Of a stretch of DNA of 63,823 nucleotides, positions 36,870 through 46,064 are shown one piece after another. A program made the position numbers and the translations under genes. Below the pieces are notes generated by a model, which worked only from the letters and a program-made list of their open reading frames with translations, ran no database searches and was not told the origin of the DNA. Origin of the DNA: Candidatus Borkfalkia avistercoris (GTDB taxonomy: Bacteria; Bacillota; Clostridia; Christensenellales; Borkfalkiaceae); the NCBI GenBank assembly GCA_019115995.1, contig DXCL01000005.1:1-63823 (forward strand). Reading direction: 5' to 3'. Numbering within the stretch: position 1 is the stretch's first letter; every line of letters starts with the position of its first letter.

Positions 36870-38969
36870 TCAGCCTTCCATCTTTTCGAGGAGTTTGAGA
36901 TCGATGCCCTTTTCGCCGATCTTGATGATCTCCACTTTTACGACGTCGCCGATGTTCAAAACGTCTTCCACCTGATTGACGCGCTTGTCGGAAAGGCGGG
37001 AAATGTGGATCATGCCGTCTTTTCCGGGAGCGAGCTCAACGAACGCGCCCACCTTAGACAGAACGCGCACGACCGAGCCGATGAACATATCGCCGACTTC
37101 GGGATCGCGGGCGATGGAAAGAATGATCGCCTTCGCGCGCTCGGCGTTCTCGGTGTTCTCGCCGTAGGTCGCGATGCAGACCTTTCCGTCGTCGTCGATG
37201 TCGATCTTGACGTTCGTTTCTTCGATGATCTTGTTGATGACCTTGCCGCCGCTGCCGATGACCTCGCGGATCTTATCGGGATCGATATTGAAGGAAATGA
37301 TCTTCGGCGCGAATTTGGAGAGCTCTTTGCGGGGCGCGGGCAGCGTTTCCAGCATCTTGTGCAGAATGAACTGGCGCCCCTCATTCGCCTGCGCGATCGC
37401 ACGGCGGAGTATATCCTCCGAAATGCCCTTGATCTTGATATCCATCTGGATAGCGGTGATGCCCTTTTCGGTGCCCGCTACCTTGAAGTCCATATCGCCG
37501 AGGAAGTCTTCAAGCCCCTGAATATCGGTAAGGATAGCGACGCGGTCGCTGTTCGTATCCTTGATAAGGCCCATCGCGCAGCCCGCAACGGGCGCCTTGA
37601 TGGGCACGCCCGCGTCCATGAGCGCAAGCGTAGAGCCGCAAACGCTCGCCTGCGACGTGGAGCCGTTGGAACTCATAACGTCGGAAACCATGCGGATCGC
37701 ATAAGGGAATTCCTCCGCGCTCGGAACGACCGGTTCGAGCGCGCGCTCTGCGAGCGCGCCGTGGCCGATCTCGCGGCGACCGGGGCTTTTCAGTCCCTTC
37801 GCTTCGCCCGTGGAATAGCCGGGGAAGTTATATTGATGCATATAGCGCTTGGAGGTCTCGTCGTCCAGTCCGTCCAGCTTCTGCACTTCGGAAAGGGTGC
37901 CGAGGGTGCAGGTGGAAAGAACCTGCGTCTGCCCTCTCGTGAACACGGCGGAACCGTGCACGCGGGGAAGAACGCCCGTTTCGCACCAAATGGGGCGGAT
38001 CTCCTTCAAAGACCTGCCGTCGGGGCGGATACCCTTGTCCAAAATCTTCGCGCGCACCTTTTCCTTAGTGAGATAATAAAGGCTGTCCTTCATTTCGCGC
38101 GCCTTGTCGGGATAAACGTCGGCAAAATGCTCCAAAACGTCCTTCTCGACCTCGTTCTGCTTTTCCTCGCGCACCTGCCTGTCATATTCTTCGAGCGCGG
38201 CGTCGAGCTTGGCGGAAGCGTAAGCGCGGACGGCTGCGTCGATGTCTTCGGGAACGTGATACAGCTCCATCTGGCGTTTGGGCTTGCCGATCTCCTTCTG
38301 GATCTGCTCGATGAACGCGCACTGTTTTTTGATCTCTTCATGCCCGAACAAGATCGCGCCGACCATTTCCTCGTCGGAAATTTCCTTCGCGCCCGCCTCG
38401 ACCATCATGATGGCGTCTTTCGTGCCCGAAAGCCCGAGGTTCAGGCGGCTCTTTTCGCGCTGCGCGTTGTCGGGGTTGATGATATACTCGCCGTCTACCA
38501 GCCCGACCTGCACCGAGCCCGTAGGCCCCGCCCAGGGAATATCCGAAATGCTGAGCGCAATGGAGCTGCCCATCATCGCGAACGGTTCGGGAGGGATATT
38601 CGTATCGACGGAGAGCGCGGTCGCGATGACCACGACGTCGTTATAAAGCCCCTTCGGGAAGAGCGGACGGATAGGACGGTCGATCAGGCGGGAAGTGAGT
38701 ATCCCCTTGTCGCTCGCCCTTCCCTCGCGCTTTTTGAAGCCTCCGGGAATTTTGCCTACCGCATACATCTTCTCTTCGAAGTCGACCTGCAAAGGGAAAA
38801 AGTCCATTCCATCTCTGGGCGTTTCCGACATGGTCACGTTGACCATGACGACGGTATCGCCGCAGCGGACGACGCACGAGCCGTTTGCCTGCTCTGCGTA
38901 TTTGCCCGTTTCCACGATGACCTTTCTGCCGCCGACCTCCGTTTCAAACTGTCTGAAAGTTTTTGTCAT
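36870..38969 (-). CDS. pnp: Polyribonucleotide nucleotidyltransferase (PNPase)
   Basis: The 699-residue phosphorolytic exoribonuclease has two RNase-PH-like halves, the second containing GRREIGHGALAERAL and DVMSSNGSTSQASVCGS. A KH domain (PDKIREVIGSGGKVINKIIEE) and an S1 domain (GDMFIGSVVRVLSKVGAFVEL) follow. It takes part in RNA decay and is usually co-expressed with rpsO, as here, where rpsO lies 105 nt upstream. The protein ends directly after S1 (LKLLEKMEG), without the longer tails of some relatives. Confidence 0.98.
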   Translation of the reverse strand: MTKTFRQFETEVGGRKVIVETGKYAEQANGSCVVRCGDTVVMVNVTMSETPRDGMDFFPLQVDFEEKMYAVGKIPGGFKKREGRASDKGILTSRLIDRPIRPLFPKGLYNDVVVIATALSVDTNIPPEPFAMMGSSIALSISDIPWAGPTGSVQVGLVDGEYIINPDNAQREKSRLNLGLSGTKDAIMMVEAGAKEISDEEMVGAILFGHEEIKKQCAFIEQIQKEIGKPKRQMELYHVPEDIDAAVRAYASAKLDAALEEYDRQVREEKQNEVEKDVLEHFADVYPDKAREMKDSLYYLTKEKVRAKILDKGIRPDGRSLKEIRPIWCETGVLPRVHGSAVFTRGQTQVLSTCTLGTLSEVQKLDGLDDETSKRYMHQYNFPGYSTGEAKGLKSPGRREIGHGALAERALEPVVPSAEEFPYAIRMVSDVMSSNGSTSQASVCGSTLALMDAGVPIKAPVAGCAMGLIKDTNSDRVAILTDIQGLEDFLGDMDFKVAGTEKGITAIQMDIKIKGISEDILRRAIAQANEGRQFILHKMLETLPAPRKELSKFAPKIISFNIDPDKIREVIGSGGKVINKIIEETNVKIDIDDDGKVCIATYGENTENAERAKAIILSIARDPEVGDMFIGSVVRVLSKVGAFVELAPGKDGMIHISRLSDKRVNQVEDVLNIGDVVKVEIIKIGEKGIDLKLLEKMEG

Positions 38970-39040
38970 GATACACTCCTCTTTACATTGTTCTTGCGAG
39001 GGTTCCTCTCCGCTGAAAAAGAGCCCTCTCTATTTGATAA

Positions 39041-39066
39041 AAGGGCCGAGCACCTGCTCCGCCCTT
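39041..39066 (-). terminator. Partial terminator between rpsO and pnp
   Basis: On the minus strand AAGGGC-GGAGCAGGTGCTC-GGCCCTT is followed by TTATC. It may lower pnp expression relative to rpsO and also serve as a processing site. Confidence 0.6.
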
Positions 39067-39074
39067 CAACGCAC

Positions 39075-39338
39075 TTATTTTCTCAGATCGAGACGCGCGA
39101 TAATGTCTCTGTACTTTTCAATGTCTTTGGATTTGATATAGTCGAGAAGGCCGCGCCTCTGGCCGACCATTTTCAAAAGACCGCGGCGGCTGTGATTGTC
39201 GTGCGGGTGTGCTTTGAGATGCTCGTTGAGGTGGTTGATGCGCTCGGTCAAAAGAGCGATCTGCACTTCGGAAGACCCGGTGTCGCCGTCGTGACGCTTG
39301 TACTCGTTGATGATCTGTGTTTTCTTTTCCTTTTCCAT
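39075..39338 (-). CDS. rpsO: 30S ribosomal protein S15
   Basis: The 87-residue protein binds 16S rRNA early in small-subunit assembly. It has the typical [19 protein letters not shown] and [20 protein letters not shown] segments. The promoter at 39424-39452 overlaps the stop codon of hemZ. The leader has a GC-rich fold (near 39377-39409) which could be the S15 autoregulatory site known in other bacteria, though the shape is not diagnostic. pnp follows. Confidence 0.97.
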   Translation of the reverse strand: MEKEKKTQIINEYKRHDGDTGSSEVQIALLTERINHLNEHLKAHPHDNHSRRGLLKMVGQRRGLLDYIKSKDIEKYRDIIARLDLRK

Positions 39339-39423
39339 TGTTTTTATACTCCTTGGAAATAATTATTCACGCAAACAAAGCTCGCCGAGGAGAGCCGAAC
39401 GGCTTTGATTACGCACCTTAATC

Positions 39424-39452
39424 ATTGTATCATATTCTTGCGAGAATGTAAA
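39424..39452 (-). promoter_or_regulatory. Promoter of rpsO-pnp
   Basis: On the minus strand TTTACA (39452-39447) and TACAAT (39429-39424) are 17 bp apart. The -35 box touches the hemZ stop codon. Confidence 0.65.
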
Positions 39453-40826
39453 CTAAATAAAGCCGAAAAATTTGCGCTTGTCCTCTATAATCTTATCGAT
39501 TTTCTGTATATACGTCGGAATATCCTTCGGAGAGCCGATGCGCTCGATGCGCCCTTCCCCGAAAAACACCCTCTTGGAAACGGCGTTCGCGCCGCAGGCG
39601 ATGTTGTTCGTGATCTCTTCCATCACGTCCACGTTGTAAACGCACGCCTTGCCTGGCTTCGTCCAGCCCGTATTTTCCGAATTGCCCGCCGCGTATTTCT
39701 GCCTGTACATATAATACGGCTTATAGCCCGCGGCGTACAGCTTTTCGCGCGAAAAGGCGATCATCTTTTCCATGTCGGAAACAAAAAGGCGGCTCTCCTC
39801 TTCTTTGAGTTTCGCGCCCTTTTTCAGGCAAAGGCTGTGCACGGTGATGTTGTCGGGCGAAAGGGATACGGCGCTCTCTATGCTGTTTTCAAACTCGCAA
39901 AGGCTCTCTCCCGTAAGCCCCGCGATGAGGTCGCAGTTGATATCGAACCCGAACCTTTGCGCCATCTCGAAAGCGCGGAATATATCCGCCGCCGTGTGCT
40001 TTCTGCCGATGCGTTCGAGCGTTTTATCGGAAAAGGTCTGCGGATTGACGCATATGCGCGTAACGCCGTATTCTTTCAGGAGCGCGAGTTTTTCTTCGGT
40101 GAACACGTCGGGCCTGCCCGCCTCCACGGTGTACTCCGTTCCGCGGGGGATAAGCCCTGCCGCCGCCGCAAGCACGCGTTCCAGATCTCTCATTTCCAAA
40201 ACAAGGGGCGTGCCGCCACCGATATATGCGCTTTTCAGCCTGCCCATGCCCTTGCATTCGGCAAGCTCTTTTTCCAACGCGTCCAAATACGCGCCGATGT
40301 ATTTGCCCGTTTTGCCGATATCCGCCGTGATGAACGAGCAATAATTGCATTTGGAAGGGCAGAACGGGATGCCTATGTACAGATCCGCGGCCCCCTCTTC
40401 CTTTCCGTAAATGCCCTCCTGCGCGGCGAGAACGTCGGAAACGAGCGCGATGTTTTCCGCGGAAACGCCGAATTTCTCGAACAGGGGCACAAAGTCCCTG
40501 CCCGCCTCCCGTTCGCCGTACGCGAGTTTTGTGGGGCGTATGCCCGTAAGCGCGCCCCACGGCATGCTCCTGCCCGTTTCCGTGCGGAGCGCCTTATAAA
40601 GCGCGAGCTTCGCAAAGCGGCGGGCATACCGCTTGAATTCTATCTCCCCATTCCATTCCTGATCCTCGGAAAAACTGTACTCGTTCCCCCCTGTTACCAC
40701 GGTATTGGAAAAAACATACCCGCTCTGCACAAAAAAGTGGGAGATCTCGGGCTCGTCTTCCCCGTAAAAGAGGCGTACGACGTCCATGAGCTCGCCGTAT
40801 AAAAAATCCGCGTTTGTCGTCAGCAT
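39453..40826 (-). CDS. hemZ: Coproporphyrinogen dehydrogenase-like radical SAM protein HemZ
   Basis: The 457-residue protein has the HemN/HemZ radical-SAM core with the cluster motif CPSKCNYCSF, the IGGGTPLVL glycine stretch and a GLTGESLCEF segment. An N-terminal extension of about 150 residues is typical of clostridial HemZ. Named activity is oxygen-independent coproporphyrinogen oxidation, but members in organisms without haem synthesis may have another role, and no haem genes are nearby. The start at 40826 follows GAGGGG and lies 17 nt after the MBL gene. It is the last gene of the secD-to-hemZ run. Confidence 0.87.
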   Translation of the reverse strand: MLTTNADFLYGELMDVVRLFYGEDEPEISHFFVQSGYVFSNTVVTGGNEYSFSEDQEWNGEIEFKRYARRFAKLALYKALRTETGRSMPWGALTGIRPTKLAYGEREAGRDFVPLFEKFGVSAENIALVSDVLAAQEGIYGKEEGAADLYIGIPFCPSKCNYCSFITADIGKTGKYIGAYLDALEKELAECKGMGRLKSAYIGGGTPLVLEMRDLERVLAAAAGLIPRGTEYTVEAGRPDVFTEEKLALLKEYGVTRICVNPQTFSDKTLERIGRKHTAADIFRAFEMAQRFGFDINCDLIAGLTGESLCEFENSIESAVSLSPDNITVHSLCLKKGAKLKEEESRLFVSDMEKMIAFSREKLYAAGYKPYYMYRQKYAAGNSENTGWTKPGKACVYNVDVMEEITNNIACGANAVSKRVFFGEGRIERIGSPKDIPTYIQKIDKIIEDKRKFFGFI

Positions 40827-40842
40827 AGTTCTGCGCCGCCCC

Positions 40843-41442
40843 TCAGCGGAACGGGTTGTACCTCCTTTCATAATCGAGCGAAGTGGGCTCGTCGTGCCCG
40901 GGATATACGGTAAAATCCCCCTCCAACGCAAACAATTTGTGAATGCTGCCGCGCAGCGCTACCGCGCTGCCGCCGGGAAAATCCGTGCGCCCCACGCTGC
41001 CGCAAAACAGGGTATCGCCCGTGAAGAGCGCGTCTCCCGCCAGAAAGCACACCCCGCCGGGCGTATGCCCCGGCGTTGCGATAACGGTGAACTGTATGCC
41101 GCAAACGTCGAGTACGTCCCCGCCCCGATAGGTCAGATCGACCCGAAAGGAAGGGATTTCAAATCCCATCGCAGCGGCGAGATTCCCCTGCGAGGAAATG
41201 AGGGCGAGTTCCTCCGCGGGCGCCCCGATCCGCGCGCCCGCGCGCTGCAACGCGGCGCAGCCCGCGATGTGGTCGAAATGCCCGTGCGTGAGCAGCACGG
41301 TATGGATCTTTATTCCTTTTTCCCGCGCGAATGCGAGCGGCTCTTCCCCGCCGCAGTCTATCAGCACGGCGTTTTCGCCGTCCTCGGTCACGATGTAAGA
41401 ATTTGCCCGCAGCGGCCCCGCGGGTACGGTGTATATCTGCAT
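40843..41442 (-). CDS. Metallo-beta-lactamase-fold hydrolase (glyoxalase II-like)
   Basis: The 199-residue protein has the MBL metal motif THGHFDHIAG, with further ligands in TPGHTPGG and a C-terminal PGHDEPT. It resembles the YcbL/hydroxyacylglutathione-hydrolase-like group that cleaves thioesters or phosphodiesters. The substrate is unknown. It lies downstream of relA, separated by a terminator hairpin (41456-41483), and upstream of hemZ, an arrangement common in Clostridia. Confidence 0.88.
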   Translation of the reverse strand: MQIYTVPAGPLRANSYIVTEDGENAVLIDCGGEEPLAFAREKGIKIHTVLLTHGHFDHIAGCAALQRAGARIGAPAEELALISSQGNLAAAMGFEIPSFRVDLTYRGGDVLDVCGIQFTVIATPGHTPGGVCFLAGDALFTGDTLFCGSVGRTDFPGGSAVALRGSIHKLFALEGDFTVYPGHDEPTSLDYERRYNPFR

Positions 41443-41455
41443 ATTTTTCCGAAAA

Positions 41456-41490
41456 GGGCGCGCCGCATTCCCGCGGCGCGCCCGCCCTTT
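41456..41490 (-). terminator. Terminator after relA
   Basis: On the minus strand GGGCGCGCCGC-GGGAAT-GCGGCGCGCCC is followed by TTTTC, 14 nt after the relA stop codon. It may be partial, since the MBL gene begins 14 nt later. Confidence 0.7.
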
Positions 41491-41496
41491 GTTTTT

Positions 41497-43638
41497 TTAT
41501 GAGCCCGTTGCGGTGCGGTACACCTCGTCGATGCGCTCGTCGGCGTCGATCTTTTTGATGAGAAGGTCAATGTCCTGCTTGCCGTTGAGACGGATATTCG
41601 CCTCGATGACGGCGTCTTTGTTTTTGTCGAAGCGGGAATTGACGCTCGTGATCATCAGCCGCATGTCGCTGACCACGGAGGTGAGCACGGAAAGCGCCAC
41701 GCCCTGATCTTTCGCCTTGATGACGATGCCCGCCACGAACCTGCCGCTCGAAGCGCCGTCTGACCAAGAAGCGGGGAGGATCCTGCCCTGCTCCTGTTCG
41801 AGGTTTTTCACGTTCGGGCAGTCTGCGCGGTGAATGACGACGCCCCTGCCGCGGGATACGAAGCCCACGATCTCGTCTCCGGGCACGGGATTGCAGCAGC
41901 CCGCAAAACGGGTCAGAAGCCCGCCCATTCCCTTTACGATGACGCCGCTCGAATCCGCGGGGCCTTCCCCGCCGCGGTAAACGGGCTGTTTGGGCACTTC
42001 CTTCTTGTAAAAGTCGATGAGCTTGAACAGCACCTGATTGACGGTGACCGCGCCGTATCCTACCGACGCGAACATTTCGTCCTGATTTGAAAAGGAAAAC
42101 TTTTCGGAGACCTTTGCAAAGCTCTGCTCGGTAAGGATATCGGAAAGCGCATATCCCCTGCGCTTCGCTTCCCCTTCGAGCATGCTCTTGCCCAGCTTTA
42201 TGTTCTCGTCTTTCATCTCCCGCTTGAAGAACTGCTTGATCTTCGCGCGGGCGCTGGAAGATTTTACGATTTTCAGCCAATCCCAGGAAGGCCCCTTCGA
42301 GGCGGAAGATGTGATGATCTCCACCACGTCGCCCGTCTGCAAAACGCTGTTGAGGGGCACGATCTTGCCGTTTACGCGCGCGCCCGTACAGCGGTTGCCG
42401 ATCTCGCTGTGTATCGCGTACGCGAAGTCGATGGGCGTCGCGTCTTTCGGGAGGGAGATGACCTTTCCCTTCGGCGTGAACACGAGCAGCTCGTTGCTGT
42501 ACAGCTCCGTTTTCAAAGATTCCATAAACTCCTTGGAATCTTTCAGCCCGCCCTCCCAGTCGAGCACCTCGCGGATCCATGAGAGCCGTTCGGTAAAGGA
42601 GGTATCCTCCGACTTCTTTTCCTTATATTTCCAGTGCGCCGCGATACCGAACTCGGCGATGCGGTGCATCTCGAAGGTGCGTATCTGAATTTCGAAGGGC
42701 TGCCCGAAGTTGGTAACGACCGTAGTATGCAAAGACTGGTACATGTTCGCCTTGGGGGTAGCGATATAGTCTTTGATGCGCCCGGGGATCGGCTTCCACT
42801 TTTTGTGTATCTTGCCGAACACCTCGTAGCACTCGTCCACCGTGCCGACGATGACGCGCACCGCCGTCAGGTCGTAGATCTGATCGAGCGTCTTGTTCTG
42901 CGTCTTCATCTTTTTATAGATGGAATAAAAATGCTTGGGCCTGCCGAACACTTCCCCTTCTATGTGGCTCTCGTCGAGGATCTCCTTGATCTCCTTGACG
43001 ACGGAAGCGACAAACTTGTTCCGCTCCTCCAATTTCTGATGGATATTTTCTACCAGAAATTCAAAGGCCTCCGGTTCGAGATATTTCAGGCACAGATCTT
43101 CCAGCTCGCACTTGATCTGCGAAATACCGAGGCGCCCCGCGAGCGGGGTATAAATATCCAGCGTCTCCTGCGCCATCTTGATCTGGCGCTCTTTGGAAAG
43201 AAAGTTGAGCGAACGCATGTTGTGCAGGCGGTCGGCAAGTTTGATGATGATGACGCGTATATCCTTCGCCATCGCCACGAAAATCTTGCGGAAATTTTCC
43301 GCCTCTTCTTCCTCGCGCGATTTGAAAACGATCTTGTCGAGCTTGGTAACGCCCGCAACGAGGCGCAGGATCTCCTCGCCGAATTCGCGGCGTATGTCGT
43401 CTTCAGTAACGGGCGTGTCCTCTATCACGTCGTGCAGAAATGCGGCGGCGACCGTCGCGCTGTCCAATCCCAGTTCTATGAGGATCTGCGCCACGGCGCA
43501 GGGGTGTATAAAGTATGCTTCGCCCGACGCACGCTTCTGGCCGCTGTGCGCCTGTTCCGCAAAATGATAGGCGCGGACGAGCAGCTCCCTGTCCGTCCCC
43601 GTATAGTTGTCATAGATCATCTGCAAGACGGTATTCAT
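41497..43638 (-). CDS. relA: Bifunctional (p)ppGpp synthetase/hydrolase
   Basis: The 713-residue RSH enzyme makes and degrades the stringent-response alarmone. It has an HD hydrolase domain (FIHPCAVAQIL, AAFLHDVIEDT, VIIIKLADRLHNMR), a synthetase domain (VRVIVGTVDECYEVFG, then PKANMYQSLHTTVV), a TGS domain (KGKVISLPKDATPIDFAYAI) and a C-terminal ACT domain. The hydrolase residues HD and EDT are intact, so both activities are expected. It begins 2 nt after recJ ends, which suggests translational coupling. Confidence 0.97.
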   Translation of the reverse strand: MNTVLQMIYDNYTGTDRELLVRAYHFAEQAHSGQKRASGEAYFIHPCAVAQILIELGLDSATVAAAFLHDVIEDTPVTEDDIRREFGEEILRLVAGVTKLDKIVFKSREEEEAENFRKIFVAMAKDIRVIIIKLADRLHNMRSLNFLSKERQIKMAQETLDIYTPLAGRLGISQIKCELEDLCLKYLEPEAFEFLVENIHQKLEERNKFVASVVKEIKEILDESHIEGEVFGRPKHFYSIYKKMKTQNKTLDQIYDLTAVRVIVGTVDECYEVFGKIHKKWKPIPGRIKDYIATPKANMYQSLHTTVVTNFGQPFEIQIRTFEMHRIAEFGIAAHWKYKEKKSEDTSFTERLSWIREVLDWEGGLKDSKEFMESLKTELYSNELLVFTPKGKVISLPKDATPIDFAYAIHSEIGNRCTGARVNGKIVPLNSVLQTGDVVEIITSSASKGPSWDWLKIVKSSSARAKIKQFFKREMKDENIKLGKSMLEGEAKRRGYALSDILTEQSFAKVSEKFSFSNQDEMFASVGYGAVTVNQVLFKLIDFYKKEVPKQPVYRGGEGPADSSGVIVKGMGGLLTRFAGCCNPVPGDEIVGFVSRGRGVVIHRADCPNVKNLEQEQGRILPASWSDGASSGRFVAGIVIKAKDQGVALSVLTSVVSDMRLMITSVNSRFDKNKDAVIEANIRLNGKQDIDLLIKKIDADERIDEVYRTATGS

Positions 43639-43639
43639 T

Positions 43640-45952
43640 TTATCTTTCCTTTAAAGCGCAAACGGCGCGGTACAGAGCGGAAAGCCCCAGCTCCGAGCGC
43701 TTCCCTTTCGGGAAGGCGATGCCCCCGTTTTCAAAGCGCAAGAGCCCGAGCTCCGCGAACACCTCCGCCGCGAAGATGACCTCTTCCGCCGGATACGCGG
43801 GCAGCATTTCCGCCAGCGCCACGCTGTTTTCCGCAGAAGGCAGCTTTCTGATCTCCCTGTAAATTTCCCCGAGCGTATCGCGGGCAACGTCTAACCGGGC
43901 AATACTATTATAACCGCAAAGTTCGCCGTTGACAAGAACTTTTTTGCCTTCGAGGGCGGGAATGTTGAAATCCGCGGGGGTATCGAGAAAAATTACTTCC
44001 CTGTAATAGGCGAGATCGGTATCTCCCGCGGGAGAGATCAGCACCGCGTTGCCCACGTTTGACGAGGCGAGGGAAAACATGTCCTCGTCCAGCCCGGCAA
44101 CGCTCTCGCGGAAAATCGCAGGCACCCCTTCCGAAGCGGCGAGGAGCAGCCCGTAAGAACAGGCGGCGCGGCGCGCGGCGATCTCCTCTTTGATCTGCTC
44201 CGCCGTCATGCGCACGGGCGCGACGCGGGCGGGCGTACCTGTCAGGCGCAGCAGGTTGTTGCGGAAAATATACCTGCGGGAAAGCTCGCCCTGCTTTTGC
44301 CCGCAGATCATGTCTTTTACGATGCCGCGCACGTATTCCTCGCCGCGGAAACGGGAAACGTCGCATTCGAACACGAGCTTTTTATCGATGTCCGCTTCCA
44401 GCAGGGGCGCCGCCTTTGCGCCGCCGAACCAGATGAGTTCCGCCTCGTCCGCCTTGACGGCAATGTGCGGAGACCCCTCTTTGAGCGGCTTTGCGCGCAC
44501 GCTGCCTACGGAAAGGGAAAAGAGCGGCTTGCGGTTCCCCACGCCGCATGGTTCGAGCCGTTCGAGCTCCTTGGCGAGCTGCAGATCCAGTCTGAAATCT
44601 ATATCCGCGGCGACGTAAACGGTCGGAATAAAATCCTCGCGGGTATAGCTGCAATCGAGCAGCGCGCACAGCGCGCGCTTGAACGCGGGGAAATTTTCCT
44701 CCCGTACCTTCACGCCCGCCGCCTGCGAATGCCCGCCGAACTCTTCGATGTATTCCGAACAGTTTTTCAGCGCTTCGTAAATGTTGATATTGTCTATCGT
44801 CCGCGCCGAGCCCTTCAAAATGTCTCCGTTTTTCACGAACAGAATGGCGGGGCGGTTGAATTCCTCCGAAATTTTCGCCGCAACGATCCCCACAAGGCCC
44901 GCGCTCCACCCCTCGTCGTATAAAAGGATAGCGCTGTCGTAGGCGCATTCCTCTCGGGCGATCTTCTCCTTCGCGCTCTTATAAACCTCGTCGCAGACCT
45001 GCTGGCGCTCCATGTTGTACGCATTGAGACGGCACGCGAGCTCGTACACCTCCTCGGCGTTTTCGCTCGTGAACAGGCGGAGCGCGCTGTTCGCGTCTCC
45101 CATTCTGCCTGCCGCATTGATGCGCGGCGCGATGGTGAACGCGAGCGTCTGAGCGCTCGCCTCGTCCTTTTTGGTCGCGAGCAGGTATTTGACCGCGGGG
45201 CGGGGCTTCCGGTTGATGAGCCTGAGCCCCTCGTATACGATGTCGCGGTTTTCCCCCGTCAGGGGCACGCTGTCGGCAACGGTCGCGATCGCCGCGAGAT
45301 CGAGCAGCGCATACGCCCGCTCCCCGAGCAGAGCGCACGCGATCTTGAACGCGACGCCCGCGCCGCACAGATTGTCATACGGATAATCGTCTTTGAGCTT
45401 CGGGTTCACGATCACGCAGTCCGGAAGCTCGTCGGGCAGCTCGTGGTGGTCGGTAACGATGGGCATAACCCCGCGCGATTTGATGTACTCGACCTCCTGT
45501 TTGTTGCTGATGCCGCAGTCTACCGTAACGATGAGCGCGGGGGCATGCTCGTCTATGAGCTTTTGCAGCGCCGCCTCGTTCATGCCGTAGCCTTCCGTGC
45601 GTTCGGGGATATACGCCGCGCAATGCACGCCGAACTCCCTGAGCGCGGAAACGAGTATGGAGGAAGCGCACACGCCGTCCGCGTCGTAATCGCCGAACAC
45701 GACAACGGTATCCCCCCTGTTTTTCGCTTCGGCAAGCGCCGCCGCAAGCTCCTTCATGCCGCGCATCAGAAAAGGCGAAAGAAAATGCTTTTTCGACGGC
45801 GAAAGAAAGCGCGCGGCGTCCTCGGGCGTTTCTATCCCCCGCGAAAACAAGATCCGTGCGGTAAGCTCGCTTATGCCGCAGGCGGCCGCGAGCCGTTTTG
45901 CGCTGTTTTGTTGTTCTTCGGAGAGCACGCACTCCTCTGCAATCTTTTTCAT
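43640..45952 (-). CDS. recJ: Single-stranded-DNA exonuclease RecJ
   Basis: The 770-residue 5'-3' exonuclease of recombination and mismatch repair has the DHH motifs GDYDADGVCASSILV, VDCGISN and IVTDHHELP. The DHHA1 region is recognisable at FGGHSQAAGVKV, and an OB-like domain follows. The C-terminal extension of about 200 residues is as in Firmicute RecJ. The start at 45952 is chosen because the longer frame begins with GTG inside a terminator hairpin. The ribosome-binding site is weak. Confidence 0.95.
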   Translation of the reverse strand: MKKIAEECVLSEEQQNSAKRLAAACGISELTARILFSRGIETPEDAARFLSPSKKHFLSPFLMRGMKELAAALAEAKNRGDTVVVFGDYDADGVCASSILVSALREFGVHCAAYIPERTEGYGMNEAALQKLIDEHAPALIVTVDCGISNKQEVEYIKSRGVMPIVTDHHELPDELPDCVIVNPKLKDDYPYDNLCGAGVAFKIACALLGERAYALLDLAAIATVADSVPLTGENRDIVYEGLRLINRKPRPAVKYLLATKKDEASAQTLAFTIAPRINAAGRMGDANSALRLFTSENAEEVYELACRLNAYNMERQQVCDEVYKSAKEKIAREECAYDSAILLYDEGWSAGLVGIVAAKISEEFNRPAILFVKNGDILKGSARTIDNINIYEALKNCSEYIEEFGGHSQAAGVKVREENFPAFKRALCALLDCSYTREDFIPTVYVAADIDFRLDLQLAKELERLEPCGVGNRKPLFSLSVGSVRAKPLKEGSPHIAVKADEAELIWFGGAKAAPLLEADIDKKLVFECDVSRFRGEEYVRGIVKDMICGQKQGELSRRYIFRNNLLRLTGTPARVAPVRMTAEQIKEEIAARRAACSYGLLLAASEGVPAIFRESVAGLDEDMFSLASSNVGNAVLISPAGDTDLAYYREVIFLDTPADFNIPALEGKKVLVNGELCGYNSIARLDVARDTLGEIYREIRKLPSAENSVALAEMLPAYPAEEVIFAAEVFAELGLLRFENGGIAFPKGKRSELGLSALYRAVCALKER

Positions 45953-45989
45953 ACCGTTCCGAACCGGGGCCGTTTTCCGCCCCGCCGAT

Positions 45990-46030
45990 AAAAAGAAAGG
46001 CGGGCCGATCACGCCCCGCCTTTTATCCTT
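45990..46030 (-). terminator. Terminator between secF and recJ
   Basis: GGCGGG...CCCGCC with an A-rich left flank and T-rich right flank lies between the secF stop and the recJ start. It could act in either direction. Confidence 0.65.
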
Positions 46031-46064
46031 TTAATTCAGACCGTGCGCAGCCTATACACCGCGC

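Noticed and set aside
36804-39362. An 852-residue plus-strand open frame opposite pnp and rpsO
   Set aside because: It is the antisense of well-matched genes. Its composition (His/Asp/Arg-rich, no motif) is typical of a GC-skewed shadow frame, and it has no ribosome-binding site.
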